Assembly: GCA_001941065.1 (NCBI GenBank)
Contig: MSHJ01000013.1
Location: forward strand, 124,001 to 188,000
From: Alistipes sp. Zagget8
GTDB lineage: Bacteria > Bacteroidota > Bacteroidia > Bacteroidales > Rikenellaceae
Direction of reading: 5' to 3'
Length of the DNA: 64,000 nt
Shown in pieces: positions 8,485 through 17,103 of this stretch (positions are counted from its first letter, which is position 1; each line of letters opens with the position of its first letter). The position numbers were made by a program, and so were the translations under genes. The notes beneath the pieces are model-generated. The model did no database searches, was not told the origin of the DNA, and saw only the letters and a list, made by a program, of their open reading frames with translations.

Positions 8485-9963
8485 ATGAAATATATCGATT
8501 CATGCCTGCGAAAGATGCTTGCCGCGGCCGTGCTGTTTGCGGTGACCGGCTGCATCAGCCTGGACGAGGATATCGACGCACAGCCTACGTCGGACAAGTT
8601 CTTCGACGAGACCGAGGATTACTACAATTTCCTGATGAGCGGATATACCTCCATGATCCAGCTCTACGGTTCCGACGAACTCTACTGCCTCGGGGCGGGC
8701 GCCGAGGACATCTACGTGCCCATCGACCGCTGGAAGGGCTTCGAGTATGCCGACATCAATTCGGTGGGCAATCCCGACGAACTGACCAACAACCCCTGGA
8801 ACCTCAGCTACAAGACCATCGGTATCTGCAACACGATGCTGCAGATCGTGCGTGATTCGGACCTCTCCCCCACGGAGCTGGCCCCGATCGTCGGCGAAGC
8901 CAAATTCCTCCGGGCGCTGGCCTATTTCAACATGACCCGCTGGTTCAAGGAGGTGCCCCTCATCACCGAGGACAACATGACCGAGGCCGCGACGCATCCC
9001 GATACGCCGGTGGCCGACATCTATGCCCAGATCGTCTCCGACCTGACGGCCGCCGAGGGCAGCCTGCCCGACGGGCGCGGCGGCGAGGATTTCTTCCGGC
9101 CCACGTCGTGGGCGGCCAAGGCCCTCCTGTCGAAGGTCTACCTGACGATGGCCGGCTATCCGCTCAACCGGACCGAATATTACGCCCTGGCCCGGGACAA
9201 GGCCTGGGAGGTGATCTTGCCGGAGAAATTCGACCTCGAACCGGTTTATTTCGACCTTTGGCTGTGGGATAACCGCAAGACCAACAAAGAGTTCATCTTC
9301 ACGTTCTTCGCCGACTGGCGGCGCGGGGACCAGACCTATGTCAACTGCGCCATCCGTCCGTGGGAAGGCGGCGAAGGCGGCTGGGGCGACTGGTCCGGCG
9401 ACAAGCGTTTTTTGGAAGAGTTCCCCGAGGGCGACGGCAGCCGTGTGAAGGGCACCTTCTACCTGACGCTGATCGACGGCACGCCGTGGTACCAGACGGC
9501 CGACAACCAGCCGTTCGTCGGCAAGCTCCGCGATGCGGGCGAGAACTCGGGCGGTTATGCCGGACCGTGGAACTACCCGAACGGCAACGCCGACGGATTC
9601 TTCAGCGTCATCCGCTTCAGCGAGGTGCTGCTGATTTATGCCGAGGCCGCCAATCTGGCCGAGGGCAAACCCTCGACGGAGGCTTACGAAGCCATCAATC
9701 GTGTACGCCGGCGTGCCGGGCTCGGCGACCTCGAAGGGCTGAATCAGGCCGCCTTCGACAAGGCCGTGCTCGACGAGCGCAAGTGGGAGCTGACTTTCGA
9801 GAACCACCGCTGGTTCGACATCTGCCGCCGCCGGCTGCTTCCCGAGGTGATCGGGCGGTACTATCCCGAGCGTCAGGTCGACGACCATAACTACTGGATG
9901 CCCAAGCCGCACGACCAGTTCGGCATCATGACGGGCATCAAACAGAACGAGGGTTATTTGTAA
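8485..9963 (+). CDS. SusD/RagB-family outer-membrane lipoprotein
   Basis: A 492-residue surface lipoprotein with a lipobox ending at Cys23 (FAVTGC) and the SusD TPR-like helical frame. Typical landmarks are LRALAYFNMTRWFKEVPLI, the late VIRFSEVLLIYAEAAN, and the C-terminal DERKWELTFENHRWFDICRR. It forms the lid over the SusC barrel and binds the target glycan at the cell surface. It follows susC by 26 bases and precedes the two-repeat lipoprotein by 18 bases, so all are co-transcribed. Confidence 0.96.
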   Translation: MKYIDSCLRKMLAAAVLFAVTGCISLDEDIDAQPTSDKFFDETEDYYNFLMSGYTSMIQLYGSDELYCLGAGAEDIYVPIDRWKGFEYADINSVGNPDELTNNPWNLSYKTIGICNTMLQIVRDSDLSPTELAPIVGEAKFLRALAYFNMTRWFKEVPLITEDNMTEAATHPDTPVADIYAQIVSDLTAAEGSLPDGRGGEDFFRPTSWAAKALLSKVYLTMAGYPLNRTEYYALARDKAWEVILPEKFDLEPVYFDLWLWDNRKTNKEFIFTFFADWRRGDQTYVNCAIRPWEGGEGGWGDWSGDKRFLEEFPEGDGSRVKGTFYLTLIDGTPWYQTADNQPFVGKLRDAGENSGGYAGPWNYPNGNADGFFSVIRFSEVLLIYAEAANLAEGKPSTEAYEAINRVRRRAGLGDLEGLNQAAFDKAVLDERKWELTFENHRWFDICRRRLLPEVIGRYYPERQVDDHNYWMPKPHDQFGIMTGIKQNEGYL

Positions 9964-9981
9964 TCTCAAAAACGAAAGACA

Positions 9982-11709
9982 ATGAAAAAGCGCATATTCT
10001 TCATTTTTGCGGCGATAGCCGTCGTGTTGGGGCTCCCGTCGTGTTCGGACGACGGACTGCCGGCCGACGCCGTCGTGCAGTATCCCATCAAGACGCTCAT
10101 CGTCACGGTCGACGGCCGCGATTATACGGCCGTGCCCAAGGGCCTGCGTAACGACACCCTCGCTTTCAACGTCCCCGAAGGGCGTGAGACGGCGACCGTG
10201 CGGACGATCATCCTGGCCGACAGCCGCGCCACGGCTACCGTTGCCGACGGGCAGGAGATCACCTTCGTCGAGGACGCATATCCGATCATCCTGAACCAAA
10301 ACCGTGCGGACGAGCACAAATACATCCTCTCGATGGTCTATAAGAAGCCCGATCCCGTGCCCGATTTCCTCTATGTGGTCAATTCGGGGATCAAGGACCC
10401 CGACGGGGCGGCTTCGTGGCTCGATCCCGACAACCTCGACTCCTATCCGAAGCTCATGCCCGTCGGCGAGGGCGGGAAATACGAGGGCTACGCCGCGCTG
10501 GGCGACTACGACTGGATGAACCTGAGCTTCGTGAAATCGAACCGGGAACTCTACTACAACAACCCGACGGATGGTCTTTCGGGAACCTACGGCACCGTTC
10601 CGCTTACGGAGAACGCCTATGACGGCGACGACAACCTCTTCCCCAGCGCCGGTATCTGGGCGAACTGGGCCGCGGGTTCGGGTGTCTGGCTGTTCCGCGT
10701 GGATGCGGCGGCCGGCGAGCTGACGGCGCTTTGCACGCAGTGGGCCGTTTCCGGCACCGCGACCTCCGGCGCACCGCAGGCCATGACCTACGACAAGGAT
10801 GCGAACCGCTGGACGGCGACCGTGTCGCTCGATGCCGGGGCATTCGGGTTTACGACCGTTCCCGTGAATGCGGGCGACCCGACGATCGCTTACGGCGGCT
10901 CCGGCGGCATGCTGACCGAGGACGGTCCCCAGATCGCCGTTGCTGAGGCCGGCAATTACACCGTGACACTCGACCTCTCGGCGGCTCCCGACTACACTTA
11001 TTCGCTGCTCAAAGAGGGCGAGGAGCCCGAACCCGATCCGCTGCCTTTCATGTACATCGTCAACCTGGGCATCTCGGGTCCCGACGGCAAGGCTTACCTC
11101 GATCCCGCCAACCGGGATGACCGCGACAAGTATCCCGTCATCGCCTCGGCCGACGACGGTGCGACCTTCGAAGGCTATGCCTACCTCAAATCCTATGACT
11201 GGATGAATGTGAGCATCGTCGAATCGGGTCTGAAAAAGTATTACAGCAACGATTCCGAGGGCCTCAACGGTACGACCTCCTACGGACATTTCACGCTTGC
11301 GGAGAAGACTCCGTCTGCGGCGAACTATTTCCCGACCGACGGTCTCTGGGGACCTTGGGCGCTGGGTTCGGGCGTCTGGAAATTCAGCTACGACACGGCT
11401 GCCAAACAGTTGACGCTGCTCTGCACCCAGTGGGCGGTCTCGGGCAGCGCCGTGACCGACGTGCAGGCGATGACCTACGACGCCGCCGGCCGGACGTGGA
11501 CGCTTTCGGTGACGCTCGCGCAGGGCGGATTCCGCTTCACGACGGTCCCCTGCACGGAGGGCGATCCGGTGCTGACCTACGGACAGGGCGGCAAGGCGGG
11601 TGAACTCGCCGCCGACGGACCCGAGATCGAGGTGGCCGAAGCGGGCGATTATACGATCACGCTCGACCTGAGCACGCCGCACGCCTATGTTTATTCAGTT
11701 GTCAAGTAA
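9982..11709 (+). CDS. SusE/F-like surface glycan-binding lipoprotein with two repeats
   Basis: A 575-residue lipoprotein (lipobox Cys21, GLPSC). After a roughly 100-residue N-terminal Ig-like part, the protein is a tandem duplication: residues 129-343 and 356-575 align along their length. Both contain DYDWMN/SYDWMN, an AGSGVW or LGSGVW step, the identical LCTQWAVSG, then QAMTYD and FTTVP. A Glu/Pro-rich linker joins them. Position directly after SusD and before secreted glycosidases is that of SusE/SusF or other surface glycan-binding proteins. The conserved tryptophans are plausible sugar-stacking residues. No named family is certain, and the glycan-binding role is inferred from position and architecture. 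Confidence 0.75.
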   Translation: MKKRIFFIFAAIAVVLGLPSCSDDGLPADAVVQYPIKTLIVTVDGRDYTAVPKGLRNDTLAFNVPEGRETATVRTIILADSRATATVADGQEITFVEDAYPIILNQNRADEHKYILSMVYKKPDPVPDFLYVVNSGIKDPDGAASWLDPDNLDSYPKLMPVGEGGKYEGYAALGDYDWMNLSFVKSNRELYYNNPTDGLSGTYGTVPLTENAYDGDDNLFPSAGIWANWAAGSGVWLFRVDAAAGELTALCTQWAVSGTATSGAPQAMTYDKDANRWTATVSLDAGAFGFTTVPVNAGDPTIAYGGSGGMLTEDGPQIAVAEAGNYTVTLDLSAAPDYTYSLLKEGEEPEPDPLPFMYIVNLGISGPDGKAYLDPANRDDRDKYPVIASADDGATFEGYAYLKSYDWMNVSIVESGLKKYYSNDSEGLNGTTSYGHFTLAEKTPSAANYFPTDGLWGPWALGSGVWKFSYDTAAKQLTLLCTQWAVSGSAVTDVQAMTYDAAGRTWTLSVTLAQGGFRFTTVPCTEGDPVLTYGQGGKAGELAADGPEIEVAEAGDYTITLDLSTPHAYVYSVVK

Positions 11710-11721
11710 ATAAGCACGAAA

Positions 11722-13452
11722 ATGAAAAATAGAATGATCTGTCTTGCAGCAAGCCTGGCGATGGTGCTGGGCATCGCCTCCTGCGCCGAGGAGCTTTCGG
11801 ACGACAAAACCTACCGTCCGCCCAAGGGCGAGCCGGGACTGGGCGTGTCGTTCGAGAGCAAGTACAACCGCTACCAGAAGGGCCAGAAGCACCCCGGGCA
11901 GAACAATGCCTGGAAAGTCCGGGAGAGCTGGGCCGATACCGTGTGGCTCAACGACCGGACCCACACCCAGATCGTGGTGTGGACCAACGACGACGATTAC
12001 GACGGCCTGACCTACGAGGTGAGCGACCTCACCAACGGCTCCAACGTCATCGATAAGTCGCACATCAAACTGCGCTTCGGCAGCTATATCCTCGGCGATG
12101 CCGAGCCGAAGGACTGCTCGGCCCCGAATCCGCGTCCCGACATGTGGATTGCCGACGCGCTGTCGGATACGCCCGTTACGAAAGTGACGGCCGAGGACCC
12201 CATCAAGATCTGGATGACCGTCGACACGCCGAAAGGCGCCGTGCCGGGTAAATATACCGGTCTGTTCGAGGTGAAATCGGGCGGTAAGACGACCCATGTG
12301 CTCGACATTCAGTTGCAGGTGGCCAACCGTGTCCTGCCCGATGTGGTCGACTGGCAGTTCCATCTCGACCTCTGGCAGTTCCCCTATGCGCTGCCGGGAC
12401 AATGTTCCCCCAAGGTGGAGATGTGCTCGGACGCATATTTCGCCCTGATGGAGCCGATCTACCGGAAACTCGCCGATGCGGGACAGAAGACCATCACCAC
12501 CTATATCAAAGGCGGCGTCTTCTATTCGCCCGAGGATACGATGGTCAAATGGACCCGGAAGAGCGACGGTACGTGGAGTTTCGACTACACGCTTTTCGAC
12601 AAGTTCGTCGAGAAGATGATGTCGTGGGGCATCACCAAACAGATCAGCTGTTTCTCGCTGGCGGGCTGGAACCGCAGCGTGCCTTATTACGACGAGGCTA
12701 CGGGCTCGAATCGGGAGATGGTTTTCGTGGACCCCACCGACACGAGCGGTGCCGACCAGATCGGCGGGGCGGTCTATCAGGCGACGTGGAATGCCTTCCT
12801 CGACTCCTTTAAGGAGCATCTTAACGCGAAAGGGTGGTTCTCGAAGGCCGTGCTTTACATGGACGAGATTCCCCATGAAGCCATGCGCGAGGTGATCCGT
12901 GTCATCAGGGAGCACGACAGCAACTGGAAGATCGGACTGGCCGGGAGCAGTTTGGATGCCGACATGGAGGCTCAGATGTACGATTACAGCATCTTCCTGA
13001 CGCGCCAGAGCCAGAAATCGACCGCCGTGAAGACCTTCTATACGAGCTGTTCGCACATCCATCCCAACAACTACGTCACGCCGCAGAACAACCCCGCCGA
13101 GATGGCCTGGATGGCCTGGCATGCCGCCGGGAACGGCTATAACGGCTACCTGCGCTGGGCCTATGACAACTGGCGTTCGGGCGACCCCGCCAGCGCCCGC
13201 GACACCGGGGCCACGGCAGGCGACGCCTCGATGGTCTACTACCTGAACAAGACCTCGAACGCGAACGATGTGGTTTCGAGCATCCGCCTCGAACTGCTCC
13301 GCGAGGGCATTCAGGACTACGAGAAAATCCGCATCCTGAACGACCCCGAGGTGAATGCCTTCGCCGCGGGCGTCGGCGAGACGACGGGATCGAGTGCAGC
13401 CTATTATGTCGCCACGGGCGAAGCGCTCATTGCAAAGGCATCGGTAAAATAA
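11722..13452 (+). CDS. GH123-type (DUF4091) N-acetylgalactosaminidase-like lipoprotein
   Basis: A 576-residue lipoprotein (Cys21, LGIASC) with an N-terminal beta-sandwich (about 40-205) and a TIM barrel (about 210-520). LYMDEIPHEA places adjacent Asp381-Glu382 at the end of a barrel strand. In GH123 beta-N-acetylgalactosaminidases an adjacent Asp-Glu pair does substrate-assisted catalysis, with Asp holding the acetamido group and Glu as acid/base. It should remove terminal beta-GalNAc or a related HexNAc at the cell surface or in the periplasm. The C-terminal LELLREGIQDYEKIRIL is typical of DUF4091 proteins. It lies between the binding lipoprotein and a GH20 enzyme in the same operon. Confidence 0.8.
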   Translation: MKNRMICLAASLAMVLGIASCAEELSDDKTYRPPKGEPGLGVSFESKYNRYQKGQKHPGQNNAWKVRESWADTVWLNDRTHTQIVVWTNDDDYDGLTYEVSDLTNGSNVIDKSHIKLRFGSYILGDAEPKDCSAPNPRPDMWIADALSDTPVTKVTAEDPIKIWMTVDTPKGAVPGKYTGLFEVKSGGKTTHVLDIQLQVANRVLPDVVDWQFHLDLWQFPYALPGQCSPKVEMCSDAYFALMEPIYRKLADAGQKTITTYIKGGVFYSPEDTMVKWTRKSDGTWSFDYTLFDKFVEKMMSWGITKQISCFSLAGWNRSVPYYDEATGSNREMVFVDPTDTSGADQIGGAVYQATWNAFLDSFKEHLNAKGWFSKAVLYMDEIPHEAMREVIRVIREHDSNWKIGLAGSSLDADMEAQMYDYSIFLTRQSQKSTAVKTFYTSCSHIHPNNYVTPQNNPAEMAWMAWHAAGNGYNGYLRWAYDNWRSGDPASARDTGATAGDASMVYYLNKTSNANDVVSSIRLELLREGIQDYEKIRILNDPEVNAFAAGVGETTGSSAAYYVATGEALIAKASVK

Positions 13453-13468
13453 GCTAAAACGAGAACGC

Positions 13469-15541
13469 ATGAAAAATATATTGAAACGAGTGATTTGCTG
13501 GGGACTGGCGGCATGGGTCGCCCTCCCCGCCCTGCAGGCCAAGGGCCTGAGCCCCCAATTCCAGCTGCTTCCGCAGCCGCAGCGGGTCGAGGTCATGACC
13601 GGGAACGGCTTCCGCGGTTCGGAACTCACTTACCTCGTCGCCGACGAGGGAGTGCAGGTTCCCGTGCTGGGCGCCATTGCCGATGCGCTGCCGCGCTGTG
13701 AGCGGCCGGGCCGGGGCGTCCGGCTGGTGATGACCGGGAGCGGCGTTCCCGAATCGGAGGAGGGCTATGTGCTCGAAGTGACCAAAGACGGCGTGACGAT
13801 CTCCTCGCGCGGCGATGCGGGTCTTTTCTATGGCTGCCAGACCCTCGAGCAGCTGCTCGAAGACAGCCGCGAACTGGGGCTGGTCATTCCCCGCATGAAG
13901 ATCACCGACTGGCCGGCCATCGCTTACCGTTCGGTGCACTGGGACAATAAGAACCACCTCGACCGGGTCGAATACTATTACGACCTGATCGACCGGCTGG
14001 CCCGTTACAAAATCAACGGCGTCATCTGGGAGATCGAGGACAAACTGCGCTACGGGCGCCGTGCGGAGGTCGCCGCGCCCAATGCCATCAGCAAGCAGGA
14101 GGTGCAGGCCATCTGCCGCTATGCCAAGGAGCGCAATATCGAAATCAGTCCCCTGATCCAGGGGCTCGGGCACGCCACCTACATCCTGAAACACCATTGG
14201 GAGCTCCGCGAGGACCCCAATAACGACGGCGATTTCTGCCCCGCCGACCCGCGGACCTACGAGGTGCTTTTCGCGATGTACCGCGACGCCATCGAGGCCA
14301 TGCCTTACGGCAAATACCTCCATGTCGGCGGTGACGAGGTGAGCCAGATCGGTTCCGACGAACGCTGCAAGGCGACGGGCAAGACCCCCTTCGAGCTCCA
14401 GTTGGAGTGGCTCAACAAGGTCTGCGACTTTGCCGTGGCGAACGGCCGCACGCCGATCTTCTGGGACGATATGCCCTTCAAGTTCGCCGGGCTGTGGTAC
14501 CCGATCAATTTCGACCTCTCCGACGAGGAGACCCGCCGCCTGATGGACTTTACGATGGTCGACGAAGTGATCGACCGCTTCCCTAAGGAGTGTGTCTACA
14601 TGCGCTGGTTCTACGGCGACGCCACGCTGCTGGGCAATCAGCTGGTGCTGGACTGGTATGCCAAGAGCGGCCTGAAGGTGATGGCCGCCACGGCCGCCTC
14701 GGAGGGTACCTGCGTGCTGATCCAGACCCCCGACGGCCGTCTGCCTTACATCAAGGGGTTCAGCGAGATCACCGCCGAGCGGAAGACCTTCGAGGGGATC
14801 TTCGCCACCGCGTGGGACGACACCTCGGCCCACCTGAAGACCGTCGAGCGGAGCTACATCGCGCAGGGCGAGTTCGGGTGGAATCCCACGGGCCGCACCG
14901 TCGAGGAGTTCAAGGCCGCTCATGCCCGCCGCGAGTTCGGCCTCACGCGCCCCGACATGGAATTCATCACCGATATGGAGGCCATGCGTCCCTTCTATGA
15001 TGCTGCGCTGGTTACCGCCGGGCACCGCAATCCGGGCTTCGCCGTGGCGGAGTTCACGCTCGTCGACCTGCCCGATCCGGCACGCCCCGGAGCGTGGAGC
15101 GAGACTTTTGCCGGACGCCTCGATTCGGCGAAGATGTGCACGCCGTTGTACGAACGCGCCTGCGAAACGCTCGGACGCGCCGAAAAACGCGCCCTTCGCA
15201 ACCGCTACACGCTCGAAATCTACGACTGCACCAACGATATGCTCTATTTCCCCGCGCGGGTGTTCCTTGCGCTCGAAAAGTACGACAAAGCCTCCGGTGC
15301 GGCGCGTGAACAGGCCCTTGCGGAGCTTTCCGACCTGTGCGGCTATTTCTACGACCTGCGCCGCGACGTGCTCGATTCCTACTCGAAGACCCGCTTTATG
15401 AGCAATGCCGAAGGTTTCGTGGCCGGAAACAGCCATCACCGCCACCTGGCCTCGCGCACGAACAACGGCGACTGGGTTTTCTGGTTCGAGCTTCCGATGG
15501 TGCGCAAGATCGAAGCGTGGGTGGCCGAACAACGCAAATAA
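13469..15541 (+). CDS. GH20 beta-N-acetylhexosaminidase
   Basis: A 690-residue secreted glycosidase with an N-terminal signal peptide ending near ALQA (23). A GH20b-like domain covers residues 30-145, followed by the GH20 TIM barrel. The catalytic pair is Asp289-Glu290 in HVGGDEV, again for substrate-assisted removal of beta-linked GlcNAc or GalNAc. GYVLEV...DAGLFYGCQTLEQLL is the usual linker into the barrel. About 200 C-terminal residues beyond the barrel have no clear family. Paired with a GH123-type enzyme it points to a HexNAc-rich target. The gene sits 16 bases after the GH123 gene and 13 bases before the sulfatase. Confidence 0.9.
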   Translation: MKNILKRVICWGLAAWVALPALQAKGLSPQFQLLPQPQRVEVMTGNGFRGSELTYLVADEGVQVPVLGAIADALPRCERPGRGVRLVMTGSGVPESEEGYVLEVTKDGVTISSRGDAGLFYGCQTLEQLLEDSRELGLVIPRMKITDWPAIAYRSVHWDNKNHLDRVEYYYDLIDRLARYKINGVIWEIEDKLRYGRRAEVAAPNAISKQEVQAICRYAKERNIEISPLIQGLGHATYILKHHWELREDPNNDGDFCPADPRTYEVLFAMYRDAIEAMPYGKYLHVGGDEVSQIGSDERCKATGKTPFELQLEWLNKVCDFAVANGRTPIFWDDMPFKFAGLWYPINFDLSDEETRRLMDFTMVDEVIDRFPKECVYMRWFYGDATLLGNQLVLDWYAKSGLKVMAATAASEGTCVLIQTPDGRLPYIKGFSEITAERKTFEGIFATAWDDTSAHLKTVERSYIAQGEFGWNPTGRTVEEFKAAHARREFGLTRPDMEFITDMEAMRPFYDAALVTAGHRNPGFAVAEFTLVDLPDPARPGAWSETFAGRLDSAKMCTPLYERACETLGRAEKRALRNRYTLEIYDCTNDMLYFPARVFLALEKYDKASGAAREQALAELSDLCGYFYDLRRDVLDSYSKTRFMSNAEGFVAGNSHHRHLASRTNNGDWVFWFELPMVRKIEAWVAEQRK

Positions 15542-15554
15542 AACCTTCCGTGCG

Positions 15555-17057
15555 ATGAAATCCCGTTCCATACTCCTGCCTGCGCTGGCCCTCGCTTCGT
15601 GTGCCGGGCAACCTTCCGCCGAGCGGCCGAATGTCATCGTCATCCTGGCCGACGACCTGGGATGCGGCGATCTGAGCGCCTTGGGGTGCGAGGTGCTGCA
15701 CACGCCCAACCTCGACCGTCTCTGTGCGCAGGGGCTCAACCTGACCAACGGCCATGCCGCCGCTCCGACCTCGACCCCCAGCCGCTATTCGCTCATGACG
15801 GGCCTTTACCCGTGGCGCAACAGCGATGCCGAGGTGCTCACCGGAGATGCCAACCTGCTGATCGCCGACGGCCAGCCGACCCTCGCGGGGATGATGCGGC
15901 AGGCGGGCTATGCAACCGGAGCCGTGGGTAAGTGGCACCTGGGGCTGGGCCGCGGGCCGATCGACTGGAACCGTCCGATCTCGCCCTCTCCGGCCGATGT
16001 CGGGTTCGATTATTCGTTCATCATGGCCGCCACTGTCGACCGGGTTCCGACCGTCTATGTCGAGAACGGCGGGGTGGTGGGACTCGACGCCTCGGACCCG
16101 CTGGAGGTGAGCTATACGGCCAATTTCCCCGGCGAACCCACGGCGCTGACGAATCCTGAAATGCTTCGTTTGAAGCCCTCGATGGGGCACAGCTGCTCGA
16201 TCGTCAACGGCATCCCGCGCATCGGCTTCATGCGGGGCGGGCATTCGGCCTGCTGGGTCGACGAGGAGATGGCCGATGAGTTCCTCGCCCGGGTCAAGGG
16301 GTTCATCGACGACAACCGCGACCGTCCCTTCTTTCTCTATTACGGGCTTCACCAGCCGCATGTCCCGCGCGTCCCGCACACGCGGTTCGCGGGAAAGAGC
16401 GGCATGGGGGCCCGGGGCGACGCCATTCTCGAAGCCGACTGGTGCGTGGGCGAGCTGATGCGCCACCTCGGGGAGTCGGGGCTGGCCGACAACACCATCG
16501 TCATCTTCACGAGCGACAACGGCCCGGTCCTCGACGACGGCTATGTCGACCAGGCCCGGGAGCTCTGGGGTGACGTCAGCCCCGCACAGCCTTACCGGGG
16601 CGGGAAATACAGCCTTTTCGACGGCGGAACCCATGTGCCTTTCTTCGTCCGCTGGCCGGGACACGTCCGGCCGGGGCGGTCCGATGCGCTGGTGTGCCAG
16701 ATGGACCTTTTCGCTTCGCTGGCCGGACTGCTCGGGCAGCCGGTTCCCGAAGGGCTGGACAGCCGCAATACGCTCAATGCTTTTCTGGGCCGGAGTCCGC
16801 AGGGGCGTGACGAGATCGTTTACGGTTCGATGGGGCGGCTGACCTACCGTCACGGCGACTGGCAGCTGATACCTCCCTTCGAAGGCCCTGCGGTCGATGC
16901 GACGGACATTGAAACGGGAAATTCGGATGCGTGGGCGCTCTACGACCTGAAAACCGATGTTTCCCAGCGGACAGATCTCGCTGCGGAACATCCCGAAAAG
17001 GTCTCGGCGATGCGTGCGCGGCTGAATGAGATCATCCGGGGACATTACGAATTCTGA
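15555..17057 (+). CDS. Arylsulfatase family (S1) carbohydrate sulfatase, serine type
   Basis: A 500-residue alkaline-phosphatase-fold sulfatase with a lipobox (Cys16, ALASC). The activation motif is Ser73-Thr74-Pro75-Ser76-Arg77, the S-x-P-x-R form, so Ser73 should become formylglycine through a radical-SAM maturase encoded elsewhere. ILADDLG (30-36) and TSDNG carry the calcium ligands, and GKWHLG the conserved Lys/His. It would remove sulfate from a sugar, plausibly a sulfated HexNAc given the neighbours. An ATG 150 bases upstream lies inside the GH20 gene and is not used; 15555 gives a proper lipoprotein signal. Confidence 0.92.
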   Translation: MKSRSILLPALALASCAGQPSAERPNVIVILADDLGCGDLSALGCEVLHTPNLDRLCAQGLNLTNGHAAAPTSTPSRYSLMTGLYPWRNSDAEVLTGDANLLIADGQPTLAGMMRQAGYATGAVGKWHLGLGRGPIDWNRPISPSPADVGFDYSFIMAATVDRVPTVYVENGGVVGLDASDPLEVSYTANFPGEPTALTNPEMLRLKPSMGHSCSIVNGIPRIGFMRGGHSACWVDEEMADEFLARVKGFIDDNRDRPFFLYYGLHQPHVPRVPHTRFAGKSGMGARGDAILEADWCVGELMRHLGESGLADNTIVIFTSDNGPVLDDGYVDQARELWGDVSPAQPYRGGKYSLFDGGTHVPFFVRWPGHVRPGRSDALVCQMDLFASLAGLLGQPVPEGLDSRNTLNAFLGRSPQGRDEIVYGSMGRLTYRHGDWQLIPPFEGPAVDATDIETGNSDAWALYDLKTDVSQRTDLAAEHPEKVSAMRARLNEIIRGHYEF

Positions 17058-17103
17058 ACTTTTTCCGGCCGCCGCGTGCGGCCGGAAGCAAAATGATACG
17101 AGC

